NCBI GenBank assembly: GCA_013396995.1
Contig: VWZP01001589.1
Coordinates: 1,387,069 to 1,451,068 of the forward strand
Length of the DNA: 64,000 bases
Direction of reading: 5' to 3'
DNA from: Dicaeum eximium
Lineage: Eukaryota; Chordata; Aves; Passeriformes; Dicaeidae
Each line of letters begins with the position of its first letter. The first letter of the stretch is position 1. Under the pieces are notes generated by a model. The model was not told the DNA's origin and ran no database searches. It saw only the letters and a list, made by a program, of their open reading frames with translations. Shown here piece by piece: positions 1-12,147 of the stretch. Made by a program: the position numbers and the translations under genes.

Positions 1-2197
1 TTTCATCAAAATTCAAATAACAGAGTTATTTCATAATTTAGAGCCCATCTGGAGCTGAGCCTCCATTTTCTGCCAAATGAGCACCTTGGCAAGGGTATGA
101 GTTATTCATTTTATGGTATGGCATTTTTATTAAATACTGAGCATGTAGCACTGTGAATTTATGTCATGCTTTACAAACAGATAATAAAATACAGTTCCCC
201 TCTCAATTCTGTGGTGAGATTGCAAAAGACAAAACAGAAATGTTTCAGAAATTTAAAAAGTGAACAGATAATGAAGGAAGAAAAGGTGGGAAAACACTGA
301 ACTTTATTTCAATGAATCTTATTTGAAGTGAAATAAGTGTCAGCCTTTTCAGGGAAAAGAATCAGACTTTCCAAACAATCATAACAGAAGGCATGAAAGT
401 TTATTTGGTAGAAAAAGGATCTAATGCACAGAATATCTAGATGCACAGAAAAGAGAACAGAGAAAGAAAATTTATTTAAAACATCTGCCTCTGTATCTCC
501 AGGTCAATTAATATAATGACATCTTTCTAAAGCTCCTTCATTACCTTCAATTTGGGTTACTGTAAATAACATTGACTCATTTAAGAAGTCAGTTTGCTAA
601 TAGTTACTTTTTTATGTCTTTATAAATGTATTGAACAGCATATGACTGAAGTCAGATAATGAGCACTAACTTCCTCCCTTATTTCCTACCTCTTATTTGA
701 TTATCAATCACTTGAAATATGTTCTATGGATTGTGCCTCACTACATACTCATTCACTCTGTCTGGTATTTTTAATTTTTTTTTTTTTTTAATTTGACTTT
801 CAGTTGCAAGAATCAGAATAACCATTTTTTTCTGGACCAATATATGTGTCTATAATAATAAATACCAAGAATTCTGACATGGTCAGAAGTATAAGAGAAT
901 CAAACAGTTCTGAAAAAGGTATTTTGGATACTCAGAAAGATAAGGGACCAGACAGAAGAACATCTGTCTCAGTGTTATGAAAATCCCATTAACAGGGCCT
1001 GAAAAGTCAATCTGCTCAAGGTGGGAAAAACAATACTCTGTATCAGCTGTTGAAGTAAGATCCAGGTAGTTCAGGAAATATAAAATTCTTTCACCTGTTG
1101 ATAAAAGTTTCTCTGGGGTACATACAAGTTGGGGTTTTATGCATTAATTTTCAAAAAGTTTGTTGGGCTTTATTTATCTTTTTGTAACTTAAAAATATGT
1201 GGATGTACCATAAGAGCCTTCCTTAAAAATCTCTCCTTGTGTGCACAACTAGATTATAATAACCATAAGAATCCAGAATTAGTAAGAAAACATCAGTTTA
1301 TTGAATTGTGGCATTTTCTATCTGTTCTTCCTAGAAGTTAAGTATTTAGGAGAAACAAAAGGAAAAATAATCTAGAAATTTTTGCTATAATTCTATTAAG
1401 TGAAATTGAAACAATTAGGAGTATAAATATAAAGCATGATCACTCTATGACTGTAGAGGAAAGTTATTTAACACTGTACTTTGAATTGGAGCATATCTGA
1501 CAAGCAAATTTTAAAATATCTGAGGTCAACTTTTTGTCACTTTCAATTAAATACACTTAAGAAGAAGTAACAATATGCATAGTGATCCTTTTCCCCCTGT
1601 ATAATTTTACTTTCTTCGTGGTACAAACCTGTATGGTTACTAATACCTGGTAGAGATTTTTTGTCTGCTTGTTTTTAAAATTCAAAATTCTTAGAAGTTT
1701 CTCTGTTCCTGTATACTTACTAAGAGAAAAAATACCTTATAATGAGCTCAGCTCAGTGTTTTATGGGCTTTAATATTCAAATGGATGCACTCATATCTGT
1801 GTTTATACCTGTTTAACCTGGGCATGATGACCTATAATGGCCTAACTAATCTGTTTCTTTACATGAAATGCATTTAAGATGAAATGGTACTTCATCTTTG
1901 CCTACTTTTCTCCCCTGTCTCCAATATATGAGTCAGCATTGAACTAAAGCTCTTTTCTATATACTGTGTTCTCTAAGGTGTGATGGATAAGAAAAAACCA
2001 AGGTATCCAGCATGTGTTAATATAAAACCTGACTGATGTTTTGCAAACATAGATTGTCATGGCTATATGTATTACTGATATGCAATGACAAGTGTATAGA
2101 ACTTTTAAAGAACCTAACAATATGAAAGACATAACTAAACTACTGGGTTTTTTTTGTTTGGTTGTTCGGCATTTATTGTTTTGTATTTTGTTTTTAT
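1..2197. other. Unique AT-rich DNA, no gene seen
   Basis: I see no gene, recognisable repeat or RNA in this stretch. The only low-complexity DNA is a short T-tract near 776-790. Open frames are 70 codons or shorter and have no protein-like composition that I recognise. Confidence 0.6.
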
Positions 2198-2665
2198 TAT
2201 AGAATCATTTAGGTTGGAAAATATCTTTATGATCCTCTAGATAACCTGTAATCCTAGCACTGCTAAGTCCACCAAAAAACTGGGTCCCTAAGCACCACAT
2301 CCTCACATTTTTTGAACACTTCCAGGCATGGTGATTCCACCACTTCCCTGAAAATCCTATTTGAGTGCTTGTCAACCCTTTTCAGTAACAAAATTTTCCT
2401 GATATCCTACCTAAACCTCCTGTGGTGCAGCTTGTGGCTGTTTCCCCATGTGTTGTCCCTTATTGCCTGGGAGAACAGGCCAACCCCCACCTGGCTACAC
2501 CCTCCTTTCAGGGAGTTGTAGAGAGTGCTAAGGTCACCCCTGAGCCTCCTTCTCTCCAGGCTAAACACCCCCAGTTGGCTCAGCTGCTCCTCATAGGACT
2601 TGTGCTTCAGATCCTTCACCAGTTTTGTTCCTCTTTGGATGTCCTTCAGCAAGAGCCTTCTTTTG
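2198..2665 (-). mobile_element. CR1 LINE, 3' part (end of ORF2 plus 3' tip), 5'-truncated
   Basis: On the minus strand this reads from the last part of the CR1 reverse-transcriptase ORF into the 3' end. The plus strand starts with the inverted CR1 terminus (TAGAATCATTTAGGTTGGAA). The minus-strand frame from about 2665 down to 2407 gives clear CR1 C-terminal peptide, including LKHKSYEEQLSQLGVFSLE, RRRLRGDL and YNSLKGGCSQVGVGLFSQ. This is the conserved tail found in avian CR1 copies. The 5' truncation is usual for CR1, which primes at its 3' end and often stops early. The endonuclease and catalytic reverse-transcriptase domains are absent, so the copy is dead. The readable 80-odd codons suggest a middle-aged copy. 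The subfamily (perhaps a J or X type) is a guess. Confidence 0.93.
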
Positions 2666-3782
2666 TTCTTATAATAATGACAAAATCCAAGACACACTTT
2701 TGTCAATATCACTGACTTAAAATTGTTGAAAAAACTGGCACCTTTTAATTTTTTTTTCTTCATGTTAGCAGATCAGCTAGTTGAATATAGAAAGGCAGTT
2801 GGTAAAATGTTTAATTGAAAAAATTGTACATACATATATTGACATTTTTTCCTACACACTTATCCATATTTTAGTAAAGTTATTCCATACAAATTCAATG
2901 AGTTTTAGAAATCCAATAAGTGATCTTTCAGCCAGATGTAAATATTTGACAGCATTCCTTTCTTTCTACTAAACTTAACCTTTTTATATAGCTTATATTT
3001 CTTACCGCAAAAATAATGGACTGCTGAAGATTAAACAAACATATCTCATGAATGTAATGCCATACCATGTGTAAAATCAAAGATGCCATATAGGCAGCTT
3101 AGGAAAGCAGTAGTCCCAGAATAAAACTCTGTAGAAGTCACATTGAAATTGGCATAAGGCAAGTTTTTCAATATAGCACAGTCAACGCTCTTCTGCTCTG
3201 TCCTTTAACAATACTTATTGCTGAAAAATTAACACAGTCTTAATACATATTCCTTGGCTTCTATGCTAAAACTGCATCTAGTAGCAATTGGACTGAGACT
3301 GTAAATTTTTTATAAATTGCACAGACAGTACCACTCACTCATTGTGAATAAAATAAGGCGTCTAATTGCCTGAATGAAGTGATTGCAATGTCCTAAGAGG
3401 CAGGAGGAGATCCTGTATTTTTTTTTTACCAATGCCTGAAATATCTAGTCTTTCTCCTGCTGCAAATGTTGGACATGCCAAGAATATAAAGATGCGTTAT
3501 TTTCTTTGTTTCCATCACAAAAATCTGTGTTCTGTAGGGTTTTTCTGATGTTAAGTCATGAAATCTGAAATTTAGTGTGACATTGATAGTGTAATTTGAG
3601 TGGGAGTTGGTCACTGAAATGAACTTTTCCAATTCATATTATCTAAGAGGAGGTCTGTAAAATAAAGTGAGGATGAGTACAGTAATAAACCAGCTACATT
3701 TCAAAGAAGGACAGCCACCAAGTAGATCTGTCCCAGTATGTAAATGTCAATTTATTGCATTTTGTGTATTGGAAATTAACAA

Positions 3783-3848
3783 TTTTAGCAACATTTACTG
3801 CTCTCTGTTAACATCATTTTTTAGCAACATTTGCTGCTCTCTGTTAAC
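3783..3848. repeat. Two-copy 30-bp direct repeat
   Basis: The 30 bases at 3783-3812 recur at 3819-3848 with one mismatch (TTTACTG against TTTGCTG), separated by 6 bases. The near identity suggests a recent local duplication by replication slippage. No function is implied. Confidence 0.9.
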
Positions 3849-4860
3849 TCTTGAAGTAATCTGACACCAGAACTGCAAGGGCTACAAAGATACCTCAGAG
3901 CAAAACTTTCAGAAGTAGTGGATTTATTTTTCCACATAGAAAGTAAAAAAACATGAATAGAAAGAAAAAGATGAAAAGTAGAAAAGAAAACTCATTGTGG
4001 TGAGATCTGAAAGAAACTGGATGAGCTGATCCTGCTTCAGGTATCCCTTCTCAAGGGGTTACTATGTGTTACATTCATACATGAGATTAATTGAAATAGT
4101 AATAGATACACAGTGAGAAGGGTAAGATTATCTTCATCTGTTTAATAGTCTGAGCTGATTTCTTGGGCCCATTTAACCATCAAAGGAGAGGGACAGGCAT
4201 CTCCAAAGGATACTGAGCTGTCTGCTTCACACAGTTTGACCCAATCAGTGCAGTCTCTGTCTCTCCTGTCACTGCAGGGGAAAACAGCTGGGAGCACTTG
4301 TAAAGCCAATTCTTTGTTTATTTATTAGAGAATGGTAAAAAAGAGAAGTTTACCAGCCACTGCTGGTGTAAGATATGTGGAGAGGACAATACAAACATTG
4401 GCTACTATGTAGCAGCTGGCTGATACATGAGGAGGGCTTGTTTTCTTTCTGGGCCAAGAACAAATATAGACTGAAAAAGATGAATGATAATGGTATGTGA
4501 GAGGTGGTTGAAGGCTTGAGCAAAGCTACTCTCTCAAATACTTTTATGTGAAAGTGAAAGGTTGTGGAAAAGGTCTGAAAAATGTCAGCATAAAGTCAAA
4601 ATGAGATTTCATAAGAAGGCAGCAGTAAAACATGTTTTGGAGAGCTTATCTTGGAAATGATGGAAAATATCAATTCTAAATAAATTTTTAATTAAAAGGA
4701 TTTTAAAAAATATTAACCATCCATGACATAAATATTAAGCATCTCTGACATACAAAAATGTTATAAACATAATATTTCTAAAGAAAAATTCTAATCCTAA
4801 ATGATTCTACTAAAGAAGTACTTATTAATATCAGCAGTAAATACGTCGACATACAAATGT

Positions 4861-4880
4861 AGATAGACAGATAGATAGAT
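4861..4880. repeat. Short (GATA)n microsatellite
   Basis: Twenty bases of GATA-type tetramer with one interruption (GACA). Confidence 0.85.
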
Positions 4881-5313
4881 CTTACACAAATTATTTACAG
4901 CCTGCTCACAATATTTCTCTTTAGAATATATTATCAACACTCCAGTGCTGATCTACAGAAAAATTATTTTCCAGCAAATGAAGGACCTTGATGTATGCAA
5001 CAGATGCCTGTGTCGACTTCTAATGGAAAAATATTCATATACCATTACACAAACTGCTACAAAACAAAGTATTTCCTTATTTTCTGTATGTCAGATTTCC
5101 TATGTACAGTGCCTTTTAGCATTTTTCAAGCTTAGTCTAACATCACTTCAGTGCACATGGCCTTACTGGAACTCTGCCTCAATCCAGCAATGCATACTGG
5201 GGTGATGCTGAGATTTTATGACAGCTGGAATTATAGTCAAAAAAACCAGTCTAAGGAGTCACCATTACCCAGTAAATCTACACATATATTACTTTTCTAC
5301 TGACTTAACCCAG

Positions 5314-5418
5314 ATACTTGTAGATGATGAAGAGGCAAAAGCCTTAAAGCTCTCAGATGCTTCCAAAATCAATTATGTCTTGAGGAATAGACTTGCTGTT
5401 TATCCAGATCAACAATGA
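5314..5418 (+). other. Weak candidate terminal exon (35 codons with stop)
   Basis: An open frame follows a passable splice acceptor: a pyrimidine-leaning tract, a branch-point-like CTGACTTAAC and CAG ending at 5313. The 34 codons to the TGA at 5416-5418 have mixed, protein-like composition with no low complexity (for example LVDDEEAKALKLSDASK and NYVLRNRLAVYPDQQ). I do not recognise the protein. There is no clear poly-A signal nearby. In 64 kb of six-frame sequence a short frame like this can arise by chance, so this is only a candidate. Confidence 0.12.
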
Positions 5419-7170
5419 ATATTTCAGTTATCTTCTTTGTACCTACAACCATCATCCAAGAGCAGCTTTAATCCTCTGCAAACAGCTCCTATGCATGTAG
5501 TAATACAATACACAGTAGGGTACTAGTTGGATCATTTTCTACACGTACCCTGAGAATTACATTAGGATTTAGCACAAAATGGTGCTATTATGCTGATTGT
5601 ACGCTATGGAGTGTAGAAAAGGATTACTGAGCAAAAAGGCTGGGATTAGATTTGCCTTTTAAGAATGGCTTTTGAGTGTGTGGGCAGGCATAGCTTTCTG
5701 GGGATATCTGAGGGGGTTGGAATTACTGCTGTAAACCCATCTGTTCACCACTGATTGTCCATCATTCTCAACAATCTATGAATAGCTGCAATCAAGAGCT
5801 AATTAATTTTAATCAGAATAACCTCAATCATCTTAAACAGCTGTAAAAATTAAAAGCTTTGTTGACATGACTCCATTTAACTGCAAGTGGCTACAGAACA
5901 GTCACATAAACTATTTTAGAGCTGTACCAAGCTATAGACGGAAGGGAAACTTCTGCAGGTTGGAAGTTTCTGTCAACTTAAAATGGATTGTTGTTCTTTG
6001 GTGGAATTGCGAGGTTCATATATGCCTATGGGTGCACTGTTTGGCCAATGTCTGTAAATCATGAGCAATAGTAATAGATGCTCAGCTGATTTCTGTTTGC
6101 TCCTTTGTCATCACTTCTTTTTCCTGTTACATCTCTTCCTTCCTACACATCTTCCCCAACCCCACTTGCAATGCAGAAGAAAACCCAGTACTTTTCTTAG
6201 GCCTCTAAATGCAATTGATATTTGGGTGGTGTTTCTATGCATTCTGACAAAGTGCAAAATAAAAATATTTGTCAAGCTCTTCAAAGCAGAACAGCATATT
6301 AAAAATGTTTATTCAATTCCTTTCTTGAAAAAATTGGAGTGAATGTTATTTCTTTATGTTTAATATGTTTTTAATTATTTAAGGCAATCATGTTTACTGT
6401 ATCATTTGGTAAAACAGATTTATGTTTACTTTCATCACCACAGAAAAGATAAATCTATAGAGGTAATAAATCTTTAAGTGCTTCATAACCTTACGCAGTC
6501 TTTATAGGTTGAAAGATAATCAATAATCATGACAGAAAAACTGCATATGATTCATCTTTCAAATCAACTTGCTTCTTTATGACACAATGCCAATAGATGA
6601 GAATGTAAATGCCGAGATCAATTTTCTTTTTTTTTTAATAAAAATACCTGGACTTGAAAGGGTATTCATTAGAATTACTTTCCTAGGCAAAATTAACACT
6701 AGATGGATCTTCCATGTTCACTACACTTCACATGCTGTCAGATTGCACTACCCAATTATGCAGTCTTTGCTGTCTACTGCAAAGTATTTCTGTCTGCAAA
6801 TTTAGCTGTCTTCATACTTTTATTCTGACAGTGTTTTCTACTTCTAATTCATTAATGTGAGCAAGCGCTGGTGAGCAGTTTTCTACCCAATGTAATCAAT
6901 TATTTTTGAATAATTCAATAGATTGAATTTCATTTTAAATAAGCAGCTTTTCATTTCTGAAATGACTGTATCCCAATGTGTCAGGCTTTTCTTGCTGAAT
7001 CAGTGTGCTTGAGCTCAGACAGCCTTCAAGATGTTTATTGTCCTGGTGACATCCTTCATAATACCACTTCAGAAAACTTAAAGTGCCAAGTAGTCAGGAA
7101 TTTAAATTTATCCATACAGCTATTATTTCAGACAGGGGTCTCAGAATCAGGATTTTTATTTTCATTAGTG

Positions 7171-7188
7171 TTTTTTTTTTTTTTTTTT
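7171..7188. repeat. T18 homopolymer
   Basis: An uninterrupted run of 18 T. It could be the reverse of a retroposon tail, but no element is seen beside it. Confidence 0.9.
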
Positions 7189-8510
7189 ACTGTTGTTTAT
7201 TCCAGACTGTAAATCAGGACAAAATGTATCAGGAACAGTGTTTGAAATGATTTCTTCTTTTCCTTTTTCTTCCCCTGTCCTCTTCCCCCTTAAAAATACA
7301 GAGAATTCTAGTGACAGCACAACCTGGAAAGAAACTGTAATTCTCACTTGGGAAGAGGAATTTGCTCTAGCTACTTAAAACCATCTTTGCCTGAAGGTAT
7401 TGCAGTTTTGGCCTGATACCGCTACTCCATTGAATGTAAAAACTGTGCCAGTGTGATTAGTGAGATACTGAACAGCAAAATTGTGACTTGAAAGTCAGTC
7501 TCATTGGATATCAGCACACTGATTAATTGTGCCTGAACTAGTGAAAGAAAAACTGACACAGAAGCATTGTTTGTAAAATCAAAGTTTGGGTCAAAATGTG
7601 ACTATCAAGTGTACTGATTAATTACATTCAGCCCTTCATATTCTATATTGAACAGTTTAAAATACCATAAAATTACTTTTTGAAATATCTTTTTTGTGGT
7701 TTTTTTTGTTAATAGAGTTTATGAGAACACAAGCAGTTTGCCATTCCAAGTTTTGAAGCACATAACATGAATGTGTTTAGGATTGTTGCATTAAATTAAA
7801 ATATAGTTTAGCTTCATATGCAATGAAATATATATTTAATACAATTTTTGGTTTTATTGTTTCTCACTCTAGAATTTATACTATTTGTACAATAAATTAC
7901 AGAGAAAATGAAATATGGCAAAATATTACCTTAATGGATGCAACTAATTTCAGATATTAATCCAATACATATTTGTTTAGGGTTTAATAATGCATGCTAT
8001 GTACCTCAGAGACTGGGTTGGTGCATGTAAATAGACATTGTCATGGGATTATATATGCTGGGTTACACTATTTTATTATTTACTTATTATCTCAATTCCA
8101 GTAGACATTCATTATGCTGTAGACTATGTGATAGCAATAAATAAATCTGCCATGGTCACTGGATTGAAGTGACCAATTCTCTTCTGGTCACTTCATCCAG
8201 AAGAATTCTTCTCTTGTTTAAGATATAGGTAGTATTCCTATTTTCATTCAAAATGAAAGTAATTATAAGACTGTTCAGGAACTTGAACTCTCTATCCAGA
8301 GCACATTCAACTAAATATGTCTGTAGAGGAGGTGTGTGGAAGTGAAAATAAGGAGACAAAGCACCTCATAAAGCCTGATTAACCTTCCTGCAGGAACATG
8401 AGATGTGAGGGGTTTGGAAACAATTGCTGTTGTTAGTTGAAGAATGCAGTCTGCACTCAGATATGAAAAGATATGTATGTATTTTTTGTAAATAAAAAGA
8501 ATTATATAAA

Positions 8511-8648
8511 ATATATTTATATTTATTTATATTTATATTTATATTTATATTTATATTTATATTTATATTTATATTTATATTTATATTTATATTTATATTT
8601 ATATTTATATTTATATTTATATTTATATTTATATTTATATTTATATTT
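8511..8648. repeat. Hexamer microsatellite (TTTATA)n, about 138 bp
   Basis: About 20 nearly perfect copies of a TTTATA unit follow a slightly irregular TTTAT-rich lead-in at 8511-8526. Because the period is a multiple of three, every frame stays open and reads as a two-residue repeat, such as Asn-Ile or Tyr-Lys on the minus strand and Tyr-Leu on the plus strand. The low-complexity open frames here are therefore artefacts. Purity implies high mutability in length. Confidence 0.97.
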
Positions 8649-9321
8649 GGCACGGCACCAGCTGCCATGTGAGTTTTGACCCATGTCTGGATGTAGTACC
8701 CTGGCAATGAGCTGTTTCAAACACAATGTATACAAAGAGATAAGAGTAGATTTTCAACTCTTGCTAGACTTCAGCAAGTCTGAGTATTAAGCCTTTTAGG
8801 ATTCTTTGAAAATTTCGTTCCTTCCGAACATTCCTTCCATTGTTTTCTTTACCAACACTTCACAAGTTAAATATTCTACAATAAAAATAACACTGTACAT
8901 GTGCTAGCACCACAATATGAAGCCTAGAGACAGAAATTACCCTATAATAGATAGCAACTCAATACAATTCAGAGGCAAGATAATACAAATATTACAAATA
9001 TCCAGAGATTTAAAATTTTCATTAGTTTTAGATTAATCTTAAGGAGCATTCACACAAAAATCCTCTGTTAAAATGTGCGCAGAAAATGGAAATTTTTATT
9101 TTCATCTAGGAATTGTGCTATGAAATATTAACTGAATTTCATAATTTTTCATTGATAGTAATTAGGACAAAAATATTTGTTTCAGTGCACTATATAATGG
9201 ACAGTGCATCCCATCCTGCAAAGGAAAATATTTTCTTATTCTAACTTATAATTCTTACAATAAAAAAGTCCTTCGGGTTCAGATAATTAATATATCTTTA
9301 TATTTTATCAAGTTTAGTAAA

Positions 9322-9393
9322 AGATTTCACTAGCCTTCCAAAAGAAGATTTCACTAGCCTTCCAATAGAAGATTTCAATAGCCTTCCAAAAGA
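9322..9393. repeat. Three tandem copies of a 24-bp unit
   Basis: Units at 9322-9345, 9346-9369 and 9370-9393 share AGATTTCACTAGCCTTCCAA with one or two substitutions each. The unit is not part of any element I recognise. The three copies are head to tail with no spacer. Confidence 0.95.
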
Positions 9394-9541
9394 ACTGAGG
9401 AATGGCATGTATTAAGATCACACTATAAAACCATCTTACAAGCAAAAGCTGGACAATAATTTAAGTTATCTACTAAAGCAGTGTATATAATAAAATTCAG
9501 AGTATACTAGGAATTGAGTGTGCTAAAATGAGAAATTATAC

Positions 9542-9565
9542 ATATAAATATATATATATTTATAT
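9542..9565. repeat. 24-bp perfect AT palindrome
   Basis: The segment equals its own reverse complement and consists only of A and T. It lies in an ATAT-rich context, so it probably reflects simple-sequence composition. Confidence 0.85.
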
Positions 9566-12110
9566 ATATAATTTACTAATTCTTCATAAAACTCAGTGGG
9601 TTATTTAGGGATCTGATTTGTGCTGTTTTACACCATGAAATATACTATAATGTGAAATTTGTTCCATGTTCATGGAACATGTACAGTCACTCTTGACTAT
9701 GTGTGGATGTGCAGTCCCACTGAGCTGAGTTAAGAATTAACCTGTTTTTTAAATTTGCTATCTCAACAGGTAAATATCATGTCGAAGGGATCTGATGAGA
9801 ATTTTGGTGCTCTGAAAGACAAAAAACATATAAACAGCCTCTTCTTCCCTAGTTATCTGGGTTGTGCTGTGTTGATTTTTTTTCATTAAATAGAATAATT
9901 GACAAGAAAATAGGATGATTCACTTATTTGTACATGAAAGGATTTAAAGAACAATTCTATAACTTAGAATGGCAGCATCTGTTGGACTACCTAATATTTA
10001 GCTTTTGAGGGTCACTGCCCATTTAAATGGTGGTCAGTCACTTTCTGCTTCAGCACATCAATTTAAATAGGTTGCATTGGGATGAAATCTGGTTAGTTGA
10101 ACAGTTTTTTATATTGAGGTACTTTAAAATCATTACATATTTTTAAATCTTAATTCCTCATGTTGAAAGTAGGAGCTACTGCTATCAATCAACATGAAAA
10201 ATTTCCCCATGGTGGTGAATTACCTAAGTATTCTATGATCACACTGAATAAAATATGAGGTAGTGGTGTAAAGTTTAATCATCCTGTTTCCTCAATTTCC
10301 TTCTTTCCTTTCAACAGCAGCCACTGGGGGAACAATTCACTTTTCTGCTTTGTGGAAAGCTCAGGCTAAGGATTTTCTGAGCTCTTTTAATTACTTGGTT
10401 TAAGCTAGAGATGCCAAAGGACCCACTAAGCAACAATAAGTGTAATGACTTATGCATAGAAAATTGAAAAGTGTTCATCTTGGTAGAACAAAGGAGAATA
10501 AACAGAACAAATGGCAAGTAAAATTGAAAACACAGAAGAAAAGAAGGTGAACTGTATAGATTTCAAAAGCAATCTATAGCTGCAATTAGAAACCATGCAT
10601 TAAATCAATTTTTAGCTCTTTTGAGGAATCAAAAGTCACAAGGGTAGTTCAGAGTACTGTACCTACTTAATAGATTATTGATTTTCAAAAAAAAGATAGC
10701 AGGGCATCTTTCATGTAGAGCTATCAAATTTGCACTTATGGTACTTTTAGATTCCTTTTCTTTTTTTTCTTACCTTTTTTTTTTTTTTTTAGTTGACTGT
10801 TAATTGTATTTTGGTTTAGTATTGAGGCAACAAACTCATGATTGCTTTTGGGAAGTGTTGTCTCCCAGACACATATTGTTCAGGATGTCTAAATGAAACC
10901 CTGATAGAACTTTTGCAATCTTTCCTATAGCTGTAAAGTTTTAAGAGAATATGAGAATATACTGAGTTCTATTGAGAATATGAGTGCTATTTCAGCGTTT
11001 TGGTCTTTGCTGCCTCATCCTTCCAGCAAGACCTGGACGAAATCTCCCTTGGTTTCCTTGTCACGTGCGGTAGCAAGGGCAATCACACTGGCAAGAGTGG
11101 CTGTCAGGAATTCCTGATGCACTTATGGGATCACTAGACTAAGACAATAGCCAATTCTGAGCCACTTTCATGCAGAGGTGAAGAAAAAGGTGAGAAATCC
11201 TGAAACTGATAGTATAAACTATAGGGGTAATGCAAAAGACCACTGCTTTTTATGTGGAGTCCTGAAAAGAGGGAAATGCCAAAAGCCACAAGTCCAACAG
11301 AGACTTTGATTTTTTGGTCAATGCTGCACACAAAAAATTAAATACTTTTTGAAGGAATTATTTTAATTCCATTATGCATCAATAATAATGATATTTCTGT
11401 CTATTGGAATAAAAGAATTCAGACCTGAGGCAAATAAAAGCTTAGACATTAATAGACAAGATAACATGATAATTTCCATTTAATGCAAATTATTGAAAGA
11501 TTCAGCCTAAACTATAGCTTATGAAGTGCTGGTATTTGTATAGAAACTTTGATTTGCTACATTATGCAGCTCATTTTCTACTACAAAATATGTCTAACTG
11601 CACACATGACCTGAAGAAAAATCTGTTCAAGGCTACTAAGAACAGAAGTGACTGATAAAAAAATTTTTGAAGTTAAGGAAGTTATTCTAGGGAGGATTTA
11701 TGATGTTTATTCCATATTCATATTCCTGAATATCCAATATTTGTTGCTGTCTTAAATAGAGTGCAAGAATGGGAAAACCTTTAATTTGACTCATTCTGTC
11801 AGCCTTACCATTAAAACTGAATTTTTAAAAACAGTTTGAAATCAGTCACTTTTTTCATCACCATTATTCTCTCAGTATGACTACAAGGGCATAATTTCAA
11901 ATGCACAGAAATATATTTGAGCTAAAAACTTACATTTAATTTTAATATATCTTCCAAAAAGAAACTCATTTAATTTGGCAACCAAACATTTTATTCTGGT
12001 TTTACTGTGCTTTATTTGGTGGCTAAAGCAGTTGCCCAGCAAGAAGATGGCTCAGTATACCCAGTTCTTTTAGTGGAGTTAAATGACCTGGTGCATCTCT
12101 GCAAAGCTAG

Positions 12111-12147
12111 TTTGGTTTTTTTGTTTGTTTGTTTGTTTGGGGGTTTT
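12111..12147. repeat. (TTTG)n-rich microsatellite
   Basis: Several consecutive TTTG units flanked by short T and G runs. Confidence 0.85.

Larger units (their letters stand above)
2666..8510. other. Unique AT-rich DNA with small local repeats
   Basis: No gene is recognised here. The stretch holds a short direct duplication (3783-3848), a 20-bp GATA-like run (4861-4880), an 18-bp T-tract (7171-7188) and one weak exon-like segment (5314-5418), each listed separately. Nothing else stands out. Confidence 0.55.

Noticed and set aside
2407..2763. 118-codon frame considered as a host gene
   Set aside because: Its peptide is the CR1 reverse-transcriptase C-terminus, so it is part of the mobile element.
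8366..8735. Open frames of 68-113 codons on both strands
   Set aside because: They are kept open by the TTTATA hexamer repeat and encode two-residue repeats.
10740..10800. Long pyrimidine tract ending in AG, like a splice acceptor
   Set aside because: No open frame or exon-like sequence follows. Such tracts are frequent here.
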